This document shows positions 19,046 to 28,956 of a stretch of DNA of 64,000 bases, piece by piece. The position numbers and the translations under genes are program-made. Origin of the DNA: Glycocaulis sp. (GTDB lineage Bacteria > Pseudomonadota > Alphaproteobacteria > Caulobacterales > Maricaulaceae); NCBI GenBank assembly GCA_022565665.1, contig JAIUMI010000010.1:39481-103480 (forward strand), in the 5' to 3' direction. Positions within the stretch are counted from its first letter, which is position 1. Each line of letters opens with the position of its first letter. The notes beneath the pieces were generated by a model, which saw nothing but the letters and a program-made list of their open reading frames with translations, was not told the origin of the DNA and made no database searches.

Positions 19046-19522
19046 ATGCCCCACACCGCAGACCTCTGCGACACTTATCCTGACCAGGTGCAGGTGATGG
19101 CCCCGCTTTTCACCCATTTTGGCGGGCGGCAGGTGTTCTCTGGCGCCGCCGAAACGATCCTCGCCTATGAGGACAATTCGCGGGTGCGTGAGGTTCTGGC
19201 CGAGCCCGGTGAGGGCCGGGTGCTGGTCATTGATGGCGGGGCGAGCCTTGCCCGCTCGATGGTCGGGGGAGACCTCGCGAAGCTGGCGGCGGGGAATGGC
19301 TGGGCGGGGATTATTGTCCACGGCGCGGTGCGCGACGTACACGAGCTGGAGGCCGAACCGCTTGGCGTGCTGGCGCTGGGGCTCATCCCGCGCAAGACCG
19401 ACAAGCGCGGGCTTGGCACGCGCGGCGTCACCTTGCGCTTTGCGGGCGTCACCATTGCGCGCGGCACATGGGTCCATGCCGACCGGGACGGGGTTGTGGT
19501 ATCGGCAGGGGAGTTGGTGTGA
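19046..19522 (+). CDS. RraA-like protein (RNase regulator / HMG aldolase fold)
   Basis: 158 aa, a compact RraA-type trimeric fold. The signature LVIDGGASLARSMVGGDLAKLA and GWAGIIVHGAVRDVHEL carries the R-D pair and Gly-rich loop. Family members are either RNase E inhibitors (RraA) or divalent-metal class II aldolases/oxaloacetate decarboxylases cleaving 4-hydroxy-4-methyl-2-oxoglutarate. Placement between aceA and aceB suggests the metabolic type, but this is inference. ATG 19046 is chosen because upstream codons fall within a repeat element. Confidence 0.85.
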   Translation: MPHTADLCDTYPDQVQVMAPLFTHFGGRQVFSGAAETILAYEDNSRVREVLAEPGEGRVLVIDGGASLARSMVGGDLAKLAAGNGWAGIIVHGAVRDVHELEAEPLGVLALGLIPRKTDKRGLGTRGVTLRFAGVTIARGTWVHADRDGVVVSAGELV

Positions 19523-19559
19523 ATGCCCGGGCACGGGGACTACCACGCTCAGGCTTCCC

Positions 19560-19671
19560 GGGCCGCATAGCGGCCCGCAAGCGCGACCGCGCGCCCGAGC
19601 TAATGCGAGGAGCGAAGCCCGGATGGGCTGAGCATCACTAAAAGACTGGATCCCGGCTTGCGCCGGGAAAA
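19560..19671. repeat. Composite intergenic repeat, copy B
   Basis: Contains a GGGCCGCATAGCGGCCCGC hairpin (19560-19578), a 27-bp segment (19612-19638) identical to 43321-43347, and a REP hairpin (19646-19671) matching 47375-47400 with three mismatches in inverse orientation. Fills the gap between the RraA-like gene and aceB; the aceB ribosome-binding site begins directly after. Confidence 0.7.
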
Positions 19672-19692
19672 CGAGTAAAAAAGGAAATGCAC

Positions 19693-21300
<1,608 letters not shown>

Positions 21301-21314
21301 TGTCTGCCCCGCTC

Positions 21315-21575
21315 GTCATCCTCGGGCCGCGTAGCGGTCCCGGGGACCCATCTATTGGTGATGCTCCGCACATCCGTGCGTCGCTCCTCGCTAAAGCTGC
21401 GGACGCGCGGTCGCGCTTGCGGCGCTATCGCGCCGCGGAGCCAGTTCGCCCCCGTCAGGGGGCACCAGGCCGAACGGCCGCCCGCGACTTTTCGCGGAAC
21501 ATCGCAACGCGGATGCGTTGCGGAAACCAACGAGGAATGGGTTCCCCGGATGGCTATCGCCACCGGGGAATGACG
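21315..21575. repeat. Two-arm palindromic element, copy C, with nested module
   Basis: This fills the 350-bp gap after aceB. Left arm 21315-21351 (GTCATCCTCGGGCCGCGTAG...), right arm 21537-21574 inverted (ATGGGTTCCCCGGATGG... GGGGAATGAC). Between them (21358-21525) lies a second module whose ends match copy D in reverse: GATGCTCCGCACATCCGTGC at the left and GCGGAACATCGCAACGCGGA at the right. No gene is seen in this gap. Confidence 0.8.
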
Positions 21576-21650
21576 CTGGAAGACGCCCGAACAGGCACCC
21601 CGCCGATTTCCCCCTAAACTCTTGTCCCGCTTCGCGCTAAGCTTGCCGGC

Positions 21651-21998
21651 ATGAACCGGCTTGAACCCCTGATTCGATACCGCGCCTGGCTGATTTCGGC
21701 CGGGGTCTTCATCCTGTTTGCCATCTGGGCGGCGCATCTCTCGCCCTGGAGCGCAGGCGCGCTGGAAGCCCGGCTGGAAGCGCGGGCGCAAGCCGCGCTG
21801 GAGCGCGTGGGTGAGGCCGGATGGGCGGAAATTTCCATGTCGGGACAGCGCCTTGTGCTGAGCGGCGAACCGCCCTCGGATGCTGCGCGGGAGCGCGCCT
21901 TGCGCGCAGTGCGTCAGGCCGACTGGGCTGGCGGGATGGTAGCCGGCGGGATCACGCGCGTCGTTGATGCGACGCCAGGCGAAAATGGAGACGAATAG
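21651..21998 (+). CDS. Membrane-anchored protein with BON-like segment
   Basis: 115 aa, not firmly recognised. One N-terminal transmembrane helix (about res. 12-32, AWLISAGVFILFAIWAAHL), then a periplasmic part with the pattern WAEISMSGQRLVLSGEPPSDAARERALRAVRQADW that resembles a BON-type betaalpha module found in envelope proteins. It lies 3 bp before the next membrane gene and is probably co-transcribed with it. Confidence 0.65.
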   Translation: MNRLEPLIRYRAWLISAGVFILFAIWAAHLSPWSAGALEARLEARAQAALERVGEAGWAEISMSGQRLVLSGEPPSDAARERALRAVRQADWAGGMVAGGITRVVDATPGENGDE

Positions 21999-22001
21999 AT
22001 C

Positions 22002-22493
22002 ATGATGTGGCTGGTCTGGCAGATGTGGGTGCTGCTCCTGCTCGCGGCGATTGTCGGCGGGATCGCCGGATGGGTGCTGCGCGCGCATGAGGTGAAAATG
22101 CCGCTACGACTGCCCGGACGGGCGGCGCCGTCTCCGGCCTCCGACCCTATCCCCGGCCGCCCGGCGCGTGACACTTCTGCCACACTGGAAAAGCAGGGTG
22201 AAAAACCTGTTTCCGGGGGGGCAAAACCCCCTGTTCCGGAGGGCAAGACAGCCGCGCCAGCGCCGTCAAAACCTGTCGCTTCCAAAGCCGCCACTGCCGA
22301 TGACTTATCCCGCATAAAAGGGCTGGGTCCGAAGGCCGTGGAGGCGTTGAAGGCCGAAGGCGTCACGCAGTTTGCGCAGATCGCGGCCTGGAAAAAGGAC
22401 GATATCAACCGCTTTGACGCGGCGCTCAATGCGCGTGGCCGCATCGCCCGTGAAGACTGGGTGGGGCAGGCAAAAAAGCTGGCGGCTGAGTAG
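22002..22493 (+). CDS. Membrane protein with C-terminal helix-hairpin-helix domain
   Basis: 163 aa. Starts with a transmembrane helix (res. 3-27, WLVWQMWVLLLLAAIVGGIAGW), then a Pro/Ala/Lys-rich linker (about 40-95) and a helix-hairpin-helix fold (about 100-163: LSRIKGLGPKAVEALKAEGVTQFAQIAAW ... ARGRIAREDWVGQAKKLA), as in proteins annotated as predicted 5' DNA nuclease or DUF4332-like. HhH may bind DNA or protein. Function unknown; paired with the gene just upstream. Confidence 0.75.
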   Translation: MMWLVWQMWVLLLLAAIVGGIAGWVLRAHEVKMPLRLPGRAAPSPASDPIPGRPARDTSATLEKQGEKPVSGGAKPPVPEGKTAAPAPSKPVASKAATADDLSRIKGLGPKAVEALKAEGVTQFAQIAAWKKDDINRFDAALNARGRIAREDWVGQAKKLAAE

Positions 22494-22512
22494 GTTGGCG
22501 GATCTGCGCCGC

Positions 22513-23490
22513 CTAGTCGTGGGCGCGTGAACTCCAGGCTTTGAGCGCCCGCTCTGCCGCCTCACTGGCCGGAAGGCGGCCTTCGGCGACATCTTTTTCA
22601 AGGCCCGGCAGCACGGCGCGCACGCGCGGATCGGCGCGAAACTTGTCCAGCACATCGGCCTCGATCATGGCGTTGAGCCAGCGCACCTGCTGGTCGCGCC
22701 GGCGTTCGCTGAGCGCGTCCGCGTCTGAAAGCGCCTTGCGATGGGCGAGTACGGTTTCCCAAAGCTTTTCAATGCCTTCTCCGGTGAGCGCCGAGCCGGT
22801 CAGCACGATGGGCGACCAGTGCGGCGAGGCGGGCGCGAGCAGGTGCAGGGCGGTCTGCAGGTCGCGCGCGGCCTTCTGCGCGCGCTTAAGATTCTCCCCG
22901 TCCGCCTTGTTTACAAACAGGATTTCGGCGTGCTCCAACAGGCCCTTCTTGATGCCCTGCAGCTCGTCTCCGGCACCGGGCAGCATGAGTGCGACAAAGC
23001 AGTCACACATATGGGCAATTTCGGTCTCTGACTGGCCAACCCCGACTGTCTCAATGATTACAACATCATAGCCCGCCGCCTCGCAGAGAAGCAGGCTTTC
23101 GCGCGTCTTCTTCGTCACCCCGCCGAGCGTCCCCGCCGAGGGGGAGGGGCGGATGAAGGCGTGGGGGTCGGTTGTCAGCCGCCCCATGCGGGTTTTATCC
23201 CCCAGTATTGAACCCTTCGTGCGGGTGGAGGAGGGATCGACCGCCAGCACCGCCACGCGCTTGCCCTGGCCGGTGAGATAGGTGCCGATCGCCTCGATAA
23301 GCGTTGATTTTCCGGCCCCTGGCACGCCCGTCAGCCCGATGCGGATCGCGCCGCCGGTCTTTTCCATGACTTGGGTGATGAGCGCGCGGGCGGCCTCGCG
23401 GTGGTCGGTGCGGGTGGATTCCACAAGGGTTATCCCCCGCGCCAGCGCGGCCCTGCCCCCCGCCATCAATCGTGTCGCCAGCTCATTCAT
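22513..23490 (-). CDS. meaB: Methylmalonyl-CoA mutase-associated GTPase MeaB
   Basis: 325 aa G3E-family GTPase that loads and protects B12-dependent methylmalonyl-CoA mutase (also called ArgK/LAO-like). P-loop [16 protein letters not shown], switch region [39 protein letters not shown] (Walker B/G3) and [11 protein letters not shown] (base recognition). No mutase subunit lies nearby in the window; pccA, the preceding step from propionyl-CoA, is 34 kb away. Single gene, convergent with the HhH gene. Confidence 0.93.
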   Translation of the reverse strand: MNELATRLMAGGRAALARGITLVESTRTDHREAARALITQVMEKTGGAIRIGLTGVPGAGKSTLIEAIGTYLTGQGKRVAVLAVDPSSTRTKGSILGDKTRMGRLTTDPHAFIRPSPSAGTLGGVTKKTRESLLLCEAAGYDVVIIETVGVGQSETEIAHMCDCFVALMLPGAGDELQGIKKGLLEHAEILFVNKADGENLKRAQKAARDLQTALHLLAPASPHWSPIVLTGSALTGEGIEKLWETVLAHRKALSDADALSERRRDQQVRWLNAMIEADVLDKFRADPRVRAVLPGLEKDVAEGRLPASEAAERALKAWSSRAHD

Positions 23491-23577
23491 GGCCTGAGGC
23501 TTAAGCGATTTCTGCCCGCAGGCAAGGCGCGGTGCTAGACTAGGCGGCAGGCCAATGATTCAGGGCAGGGAGACACC

Positions 23578-23934
23578 ATGCACAAGGACGTTCAAGCGCT
23601 TGTAGATTATGCGCTTTCCCTTCCCGGCGCGACCGAGCACCACCCCTGGGGCGATATCGCCATCAAGGTCAAGGGCAAGAGCTTCGCCTTCCTTTCCGGC
23701 GGGCGGTCCGGCACGGGCTGCGCCATCACGGCAAAGCTACCCGAGTCCGGACAAGCCGTTCTCTCCGTTCACGAATTTGCCTCGCCCGCGGGCTATAACC
23801 TGGGCAAGTCGGGCTGGGTGTTTGCCGAGTTTCCCGAAGGCGAGGACGCCCCGGTGGAGCTTCTGAAGGGGTGGATAGATGAAAGCTATCGCGCCATCGC
23901 GCCGAAGCCCAAGCGCGTGAAGAAGGCGGGCTAG
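23578..23934 (+). CDS. MmcQ/YjbR family protein
   Basis: 118 aa, single-domain YjbR/CyaY-like fold. Recognisable by VDYALSLPGATEHHPWGDIAIKVKGKSFAFLS and the C-terminal half with VFAEFPEGEDAPVELLKGWIDESYRAIAPK. Often called DNA-binding by structural similarity, but the biochemical role is not established. Divergent from meaB (87 bp). Confidence 0.85.
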   Translation: MHKDVQALVDYALSLPGATEHHPWGDIAIKVKGKSFAFLSGGRSGTGCAITAKLPESGQAVLSVHEFASPAGYNLGKSGWVFAEFPEGEDAPVELLKGWIDESYRAIAPKPKRVKKAG

Positions 23935-24015
23935 GCACCTGTCAGGCTTTGTCAGTTGGCATTGCGCCGGGCGCGGCGCAGCCTGTTGCGAGCCCCAAGT
24001 GACAGGAGGATAGCC

Positions 24016-24330
24016 ATGCTTGCCCTGATCCTTGCCAGCCTTGTGGCGGCGCAGGACACCCCGATGGATGAGGTTGATCTCAACATCTATTGCAATGCCC
24101 AGGCAGGGGTCATCATGCAGTATGATGATCCGGATTTCTTTGCCGAGGATTTGATGATCAGCACCGGCGAATGGATTGAAAACGCTATTGAATCCGGCGC
24201 GACGACCCGCGATCATGTCTATGACAGGCAAGCGGCTCTGTTTGAGGATAACCAGCCATTGATACTGGCCGGCGACGTGGCTGCGCTGGAAGCGCGCTTC
24301 GCGCCCTGCCGGGAGGCGTTCGGGGGGTAG
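24016..24330 (+). CDS. Small secreted protein, hypothetical
   Basis: 104 aa. N-terminal signal peptide (MLALILASLVAAQD, cleavage near Ala11-Ala12), then an acidic mature part with two Cys (near Cys28 and Cys98), possibly a disulfide. ATG 24016 has CAGGAGGA upstream. No family recognised. It follows the YjbR gene by 81 bp. Confidence 0.6.
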   Translation: MLALILASLVAAQDTPMDEVDLNIYCNAQAGVIMQYDDPDFFAEDLMISTGEWIENAIESGATTRDHVYDRQAALFEDNQPLILAGDVAALEARFAPCREAFGG

Positions 24331-24342
24331 GGGCTGCTTTTT

Positions 24343-24484
24343 TCCGCAACGCATCCGCGTTGCGATGTTCCGCGAAAAGTCGCGGGCGCGCGTTCGCGCT
24401 TTTCGGGCCGCTTTGCGGCCCGCAAGGCCGACCGGCCGCCGGGCACTTTTGCCCGCAGCGACGCACGGATGTGCGGAGCATCAC
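24343..24484. repeat. Intergenic repeat module, copy D
   Basis: Read on the minus strand it matches the core nested in copy C: the end TGATGCTCCGCACATCCGTG, a variable Gly/Pro-coding-like centre and the end GCGGAACATCGCAACGCGGA. It stands alone without the GTCATCC arms, showing that the module is separable. It lies between the small secreted gene and the icd terminator. Confidence 0.75.
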
Positions 24485-24496
24485 AAAAAAATCAAC

Positions 24497-24522
24497 AAAA
24501 AACCCCGCTGTCGCCAGCGGGG
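24497..24522 (-). terminator. Rho-independent terminator of icd
   Basis: On the minus strand an 8-bp perfect GC stem (24515-24522 with 24503-24510) and a 4-nt loop precede six T. Located 30 bp after the icd stop. Confidence 0.85.
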
Positions 24523-24551
24523 CTTTCTTCAATAAACTCAATGCGTAAGGC

Positions 24552-25769
24552 CTAGTTCTTCATTGCGTCGGCGAAGCGCTCGCCCAGCTTGTCCAGGAAG
24601 CCTTCCGTGGAGAGCCAGCCCTGCTCGTCGCCGACCAGAAGCGCGAGGTCCTTCGTCATATAGCCGCTCTCGACCGTTTTGGTGACGGTGAGTTCGAGTT
24701 TCTGAGCGAAATCAACCACCTGCTGATTGCCGTCCATCTTGCCGCGGTGATAGAGGCCGCGCGTCCAGGCGAAGATCGAGGCGATGGAATTGGTGGAGGT
24801 CTGCTCGCCGCGCTGATGCTGGCGATAGTGGCGGGTGACGGTGCCGTGGGCGGCTTCGGCTTCCACCGTCTTGCCGTCCGGCGTCATCAGCACGGAGGTC
24901 ATAAGGCCAAGCGAACCAAAGCCTTGCGCCACCGTGTCGGACTGCACATCGCCGTCATAGTTCTTGCAGGCCCAGACATAGCCGCCCGACCATTTCATCG
25001 CGGCGGCCACCATGTCGTCGATCAGGCGGTGCTCGTAGGTGATCTTCTTGGCGTCGAAATCGGCTTTGAATTCAGACTGGTAGATCTCTTCGAAGATGTC
25101 CTTGAAGCGCCCGTCATAGGCTTTCATGATCGTGTTCTTCGTGGAGAGATAGACCGGCCAGCCGCGGTCCAGACCATAGCGCAGGCAGGCTCTCGCGAAG
25201 TCGCGGATCGACTCGTCCAGATTATACATGCCCATGGCGACGCCGCCGCCGGGGAAGTCGAAAATCTCGTGGGTAATCGGCGCGCTGCCGTCGGCGGGCG
25301 TGAACGTCATGGTCAGCTTGCCGGGGCCCTTCACCACCATGTCGGTGGCGCGGTACTGGTCACCGAAGGCATGACGGCCAATGACGATCGGCTTGGTCCA
25401 GCCGGGCACCAGACGCGGCACATTCTTGATCACGATCGGCTCGCGGAACACCACGCCGCCAAGGATGTTGCGGATCGTCCCGTTGGGCGAACGCCACATC
25501 TTCTTCAGGCCGAACTCTTCCACGCGCTGCTCGTCCGGGGTGATCGTGGCGCATTTGACGCCCACGCCGTAATGCTTGATCGCCTCGGCGGCCTCGATGG
25601 TGATCTGGTCATCGGTCTCGTCGCGTTTCTGGATCGAGAGGTCGTAGTATTTCAGATCAATGTCGAGATAGGGCAGGATCAGCTTCTGCTTGATGAGGTC
25701 CCAGATGATCCGGGTCATCTCATCGCCATCGAGTTCAACGACCGGGGTATCGACTTTGATCTTTGCCAT
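24552..25769 (-). CDS. icd: NADP-dependent isocitrate dehydrogenase
   Basis: Cytosolic TCA enzyme: isocitrate to 2-oxoglutarate plus NADPH. 405 aa of the eukaryotic-like dimeric type (IDH1/2-like), common in alphaproteobacteria, not the E. coli type. Signatures: [30 protein letters not shown] and [16 protein letters not shown], metal-ligand region [36 protein letters not shown]. Start at complement 25769 ([15 protein letters not shown]); the upstream 24-codon extension is not IDH-like. It shares the isocitrate branch point with aceA in the same window. Confidence 0.97.
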   Translation of the reverse strand: MAKIKVDTPVVELDGDEMTRIIWDLIKQKLILPYLDIDLKYYDLSIQKRDETDDQITIEAAEAIKHYGVGVKCATITPDEQRVEEFGLKKMWRSPNGTIRNILGGVVFREPIVIKNVPRLVPGWTKPIVIGRHAFGDQYRATDMVVKGPGKLTMTFTPADGSAPITHEIFDFPGGGVAMGMYNLDESIRDFARACLRYGLDRGWPVYLSTKNTIMKAYDGRFKDIFEEIYQSEFKADFDAKKITYEHRLIDDMVAAAMKWSGGYVWACKNYDGDVQSDTVAQGFGSLGLMTSVLMTPDGKTVEAEAAHGTVTRHYRQHQRGEQTSTNSIASIFAWTRGLYHRGKMDGNQQVVDFAQKLELTVTKTVESGYMTKDLALLVGDEQGWLSTEGFLDKLGERFADAMKN

Positions 25770-25875
25770 GTGCGGTGTGCTCTTCTCTTGAGGGCGCGCG
25801 CGCTCGCGCGCTAGAGGGGCGGATAGGGTTCGCGCGGTCATCTAGCATCGCGCACCCGTTTAAGAAAGGGCAGGC

Positions 25876-26634
25876 ATGTCATCTGATGGCACCGCGCGCA
25901 TGAAGGCGCCCGCCTTCGTGCTGGTCAATCCGCAAATGGGTGAGAATATCGGCGCGGCGATGCGCGTGATGGCCAATTTCGGCCTGGACGATCTGCGCCT
26001 TGTCGCGCCGCGCGACGGCTGGCCGAATGAGCGTGCAGAGGCGATGAGCGCGGGCTCGCCGCTCTATGAAAGCGCGAGGGTCTGCGACGGGATTGATCAG
26101 GCGGTGGAGGGGTGCGCCGTACTCTACGCCACCACCGCGCGCCCCCGCGGCATGGTCAAACCTGTGATGACCGCGCGCGAGGCGATGGCCGAGGCGAGGG
26201 GACTGATCGCGGCGGGGCAGAGGCCGGGCTTCCTGTTCGGGGCGGAAAAATCCGGCCTTCCCAATGAGCTGGTCGCGCGCTCGCGGGCGATTCTCACGCT
26301 TCCCGTTGAGCCGGGATTTGCCTCGCTGAACCTGGCCATGGCGGTCGGTGTGCTGGCCCATGAATGGCGCGCAGGCGATCCCCCGCCGGAGGAGTTCAGA
26401 CCGCTGGAAGAGGCTGCCGACGCGGTCGCCCTGCACCGCATGTATCAGCATTTCGAGGATGAGCTGGAGCGGGCGGGCTTCTTCTTCCCGCCAGAGAAAA
26501 AGCCGCTGATGACGCAGAACTTGCGCAACATGTTCGCCCGCGCGGGCCTGACCGAGCAGGAGGTGCGCACCTTCCGCGGCGCCATCAAGGCGCTGACCGT
26601 CGGACGTGGCAAGGCGCGGGTGGTGCGGGATTAG
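25876..26634 (+). CDS. TrmH-family RNA 2'-O-methyltransferase (TrmJ-like)
   Basis: 252 aa SPOUT methyltransferase, group 1 of the TrmH family. Knot motifs: FVLVNPQMGENIGAAMRVMANFGL (motif 1), FLFGAEKSGLPNELVARS (motif 2) and LPVEPGFASLNLAMAVGVLAHEW (motif 3). The C-terminal extension (about res. 175-252) with MTQNLRNMFARAGLTEQEVRTFRG is typical of TrmJ, which methylates tRNA position 32. The symbol is left blank since LasT-like specificity cannot be excluded. Divergent from icd. Confidence 0.88.
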   Translation: MSSDGTARMKAPAFVLVNPQMGENIGAAMRVMANFGLDDLRLVAPRDGWPNERAEAMSAGSPLYESARVCDGIDQAVEGCAVLYATTARPRGMVKPVMTAREAMAEARGLIAAGQRPGFLFGAEKSGLPNELVARSRAILTLPVEPGFASLNLAMAVGVLAHEWRAGDPPPEEFRPLEEAADAVALHRMYQHFEDELERAGFFFPPEKKPLMTQNLRNMFARAGLTEQEVRTFRGAIKALTVGRGKARVVRD

Positions 26635-26690
26635 TAGCTGCCGGTCCCGTCCAATGATGACGCTGGGGGCATCGAAAGCGCCTCATCCTT

Positions 26691-26807
26691 GTCATTCCCC
26701 GGCGGCGTCAGCCGTCCGGGGAACCCATGCCTGCGAAGATATCGCTAGCTCAAACGTTCAAGGCGTGGGTCCCCCGGACCTCGCTCACGCTCGGCCGGGG
26801 GATGACA
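26691..26807. repeat. Two-arm palindromic element, copy E
   Basis: Left arm 26691-26737 (GTCATTCCCCGGCGG ... GGGGAACCCATGCCTGCGA), right arm 26761-26807 inverted (AGGCGTGGGTCCCCCGGAC ... GGGGGATGACA). The 23-bp loop contains GCTAGCTCAAA, also in the loop of copy H. Lies between the convergent trmJ-like and DUF4349 genes, where it could act on both 3' ends. Confidence 0.85.
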
Positions 26808-26820
26808 CCCGAATAAGGGT

Positions 26821-27747
26821 TCAGCCCGCCTTCGCAGCCGCCGCCTTTTTCTTCTTCCGGCGGCTCCAGAGCCAGCGGACGAGGAAGACCAGCGGCACAC
26901 CGATGATCAGCCAGGGAAGGATGACCGCAACGAAGATGATGACGGCGGCCACGCCTTCAGACAACGTGTCGGTGAAGTCCTCCAGTGCCTGCATGATCGG
27001 ATTGAAGCGCACCGGCGAGGCCGGGCCGACAATCGGGTGATACTGGATGGTCAGGCGCGAGGTCTCGACCCGCGTGCGCAGGGCCGCGATCACGCTGGCG
27101 CGGGCGTCGATATCGGCCTGCACGCGGGCCAGCTCGCGTTCCACCGCCAGCACATCGCTCATCGGGCCGTCCGCGCTCTCCAGGAGGCCCTGCAGACGAT
27201 CGCGCAGGGCGGTCTGGGCGCGCAGGCGCGCTTCGCCATCGACAATCTGGGTGGTCAGATCCTCGACCGAGGTGTTCTCCGAGTGGATCGTGCCGCCTGC
27301 CTCGCTCACCTCATCGCCAAGCCTGGCGCGGAAGCTTGCGATCCAGTCCGGCCGCGCGCGGATTTCCAGCGAGCCCGTCGGGCGGTCGCCCTCAGGGTCA
27401 TTGATCGAGGCATTGATGACGCGGCACACATTCCCGCCCGCGGCGGCGCAGGCTTCCTGATGGGCGGTGTGCAGACCGGCCAGATTGGCCGCCGGCACGC
27501 GCAGGCCATAGGTGTGGCGATAGGCGAGCAGCGCCACTTCTTCGGCCTCAGCGCCCGGCGAGGGTGGAGGCGGTGGAGGCGCAGACCGGCTGGCCTGCAG
27601 GGCCATATCGCGCATTTGCGGTGCGGCGGCGGGCGCGGATTCATAGGCGGCCTCATCGCCGCGATAGCCGGCATCCTCGTGGGTGTCGCCGCACGCCACC
27701 AGCAAAAGCGCGGCCAGCGGGGCCGCCGCAATCAGGCGCAAATCCAT
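26821..27747 (-). CDS. DUF4349 lipoprotein
   Basis: 308 aa. Lipobox LLLVAC (Cys19), a Pro-rich stretch (about res. 55-65), the DUF4349 domain with a long coiled coil (about 160-225: ENTSVEDLTTQIVDGEARLRAQ ... LARVQADIDARASVIAALRTRV), a C-terminal transmembrane helix (about 270-295) and a Lys-rich cytoplasmic tail RRKKKKAA. A protein tethered both by lipid and by a helix, with a coiled coil between. Function unknown. Confidence 0.85.
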   Translation of the reverse strand: MDLRLIAAAPLAALLLVACGDTHEDAGYRGDEAAYESAPAAAPQMRDMALQASRSAPPPPPPSPGAEAEEVALLAYRHTYGLRVPAANLAGLHTAHQEACAAAGGNVCRVINASINDPEGDRPTGSLEIRARPDWIASFRARLGDEVSEAGGTIHSENTSVEDLTTQIVDGEARLRAQTALRDRLQGLLESADGPMSDVLAVERELARVQADIDARASVIAALRTRVETSRLTIQYHPIVGPASPVRFNPIMQALEDFTDTLSEGVAAVIIFVAVILPWLIIGVPLVFLVRWLWSRRKKKKAAAAKAG

Positions 27748-27850
27748 GGGTCTGTCCTCCCCAGTCTGAAATCCCTGTCCAGTCCCGAGAAGAACTGTGC
27801 GCCGTCAAATGTGGCGAGGGCAAGACGGGTGGTCCGCCTTGCCCGGATTG

Positions 27851-28117
27851 TCAGACGAGCTCGCCGCTCATCCGCTGGCGTTCCAGTATCAGCGCCCAGC
27901 GTATAAGGACGCCGGTGAGAAACAGCGCGCCGATGGCGGCAAGGCCTTCCCCGATCCCGATGGCGATGAGGGGCAGATGTACCAGGAGGCCCAGCGCCCA
28001 GATCAGCGCGGCAACGGTCAGATAGCCCGTCACCGAGATGAAGAGAGCACCGGAAACGGCGGCGATGATGGCATAGAGGGTCAGCCGCGCAGGCTTTGCG
28101 GCGGGCTCGGTCGTCAT
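27851..28117 (-). CDS. Small three-helix membrane protein, hypothetical
   Basis: 88 aa, almost wholly hydrophobic after a basic N-terminus (MTTEPAAKPARLTL). Helices near res. 12-35, 36-55 and 58-78; ends with LERQRMSGELV in the cytoplasm or periplasm. No family recognised. Ends 103 bp before the DUF4349 gene start on the same strand. Confidence 0.6.
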   Translation of the reverse strand: MTTEPAAKPARLTLYAIIAAVSGALFISVTGYLTVAALIWALGLLVHLPLIAIGIGEGLAAIGALFLTGVLIRWALILERQRMSGELV

Positions 28118-28312
28118 GGGTCACTCCAACAAAAGAACGCTCAAAAAATATCAGGCCGGGGCGGACAGGCCGCCCGCGTCCATGAGAGGATATTTGGCGA
28201 TTTTGCCCGCACTGGAAAAGAGGGCAGGTGTGCAACTGCCAAGCGGGGTGGAATCGGCTAGAAGCAAAGCTGGATGCGGGTTGCCGCAAGAGACAGGAAA
28301 GGGCCTGAAACA

Positions 28313-28606
28313 ATGAGTGATGCGCCGCTGGGCTCCAAAGCCAACCCTTCACAGTTCGACTGCCTGCCCGATCTGGCAGAGGATGAACCCTATTTCGTGA
28401 TCCGTGCCGACGATCCGCTGTCCAATGCGCTTGTTGAGCTTCACGCCTATATCGGCGCCGGGCAGGCCGGGGCCGCGCACAACAAGCTGGCCGAGATCAT
28501 GGCGCTGACATCGGAGCGCCCGCCGCGCCCGTCCGGCTCGCCGAAATACCGGGAGACCTTCGCCATTTCCTCCTCCATGGAACGCTGGCGGCGCAGCAAA
28601 GGGTAA
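28313..28606 (+). CDS. Conserved-looking small protein, hypothetical
   Basis: 97 aa, soluble. Central helix DPLSNALVELHAYIGAGQAGAAHNKLAEIM and a basic C-terminus (SSSMERWRRSKG). It stands 82 bp before fliQ and could be a flagellar accessory gene by position only. ATG 28313 is chosen because the longer in-frame extension is not obviously coding and GGAAAGG precedes it. Confidence 0.5.
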   Translation: MSDAPLGSKANPSQFDCLPDLAEDEPYFVIRADDPLSNALVELHAYIGAGQAGAAHNKLAEIMALTSERPPRPSGSPKYRETFAISSSMERWRRSKG

Positions 28607-28613
28607 ACGCACG

Positions 28614-28629
28614 TTTAACCTTTCTTAAC
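28614..28629 (+). promoter_or_regulatory. Candidate CtrA site upstream of fliQ
   Basis: TTTA-N7-TTAAC, one mismatch from TTAA-N7-TTAAC, 60-75 bp before fliQ ATG. The fliQ promoter of Caulobacter is a known CtrA target, so the position is meaningful. Confidence 0.5.
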
Positions 28630-28688
28630 CGGCGCGCGGCTTCCCTGAAGCCCAAGCCCCTGTCAGGATCAGAAGGACCCTGAACGAC

Positions 28689-28952
28689 ATGACCGGCGCT
28701 GATGTGCTCGATGTGGGCCGCGAAGCCATCTGGACCATGCTGGCCATGGCCGCGCCGATCATGCTGATCGGTCTGGCGGTTGGCGTAATCATCGCGCTGT
28801 TTCAGGCGCTTACCCAGGTCCAGGAAATGACCCTGGTGTTCGTGCCCAAGATTTTCGCCATCTTTCTTGCGCTGGTCGTCTTCCTGCCTCTGATGGGGGC
28901 GATCCTCGGCGCATTCATGACCGGCATCGCGGACAGAATCGCGGCAGGCTAG
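28689..28952 (+). CDS. fliQ: Flagellar export gate protein FliQ
   Basis: Inner-membrane component of the flagellar type III export gate. 87 aa with two transmembrane helices (about 15-40 and 52-80) and the conserved MLIGLAVGVIIALFQALTQVQEMTLVFVPK segment. AAGGACC stands upstream of the ATG. First gene of a fliQ-fliR-flhB operon; fliP is not here. GTG of fliR begins 5 bp after its stop. Confidence 0.95.
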   Translation: MTGADVLDVGREAIWTMLAMAAPIMLIGLAVGVIIALFQALTQVQEMTLVFVPKIFAIFLALVVFLPLMGAILGAFMTGIADRIAAG

Positions 28953-28956
28953 TGCC

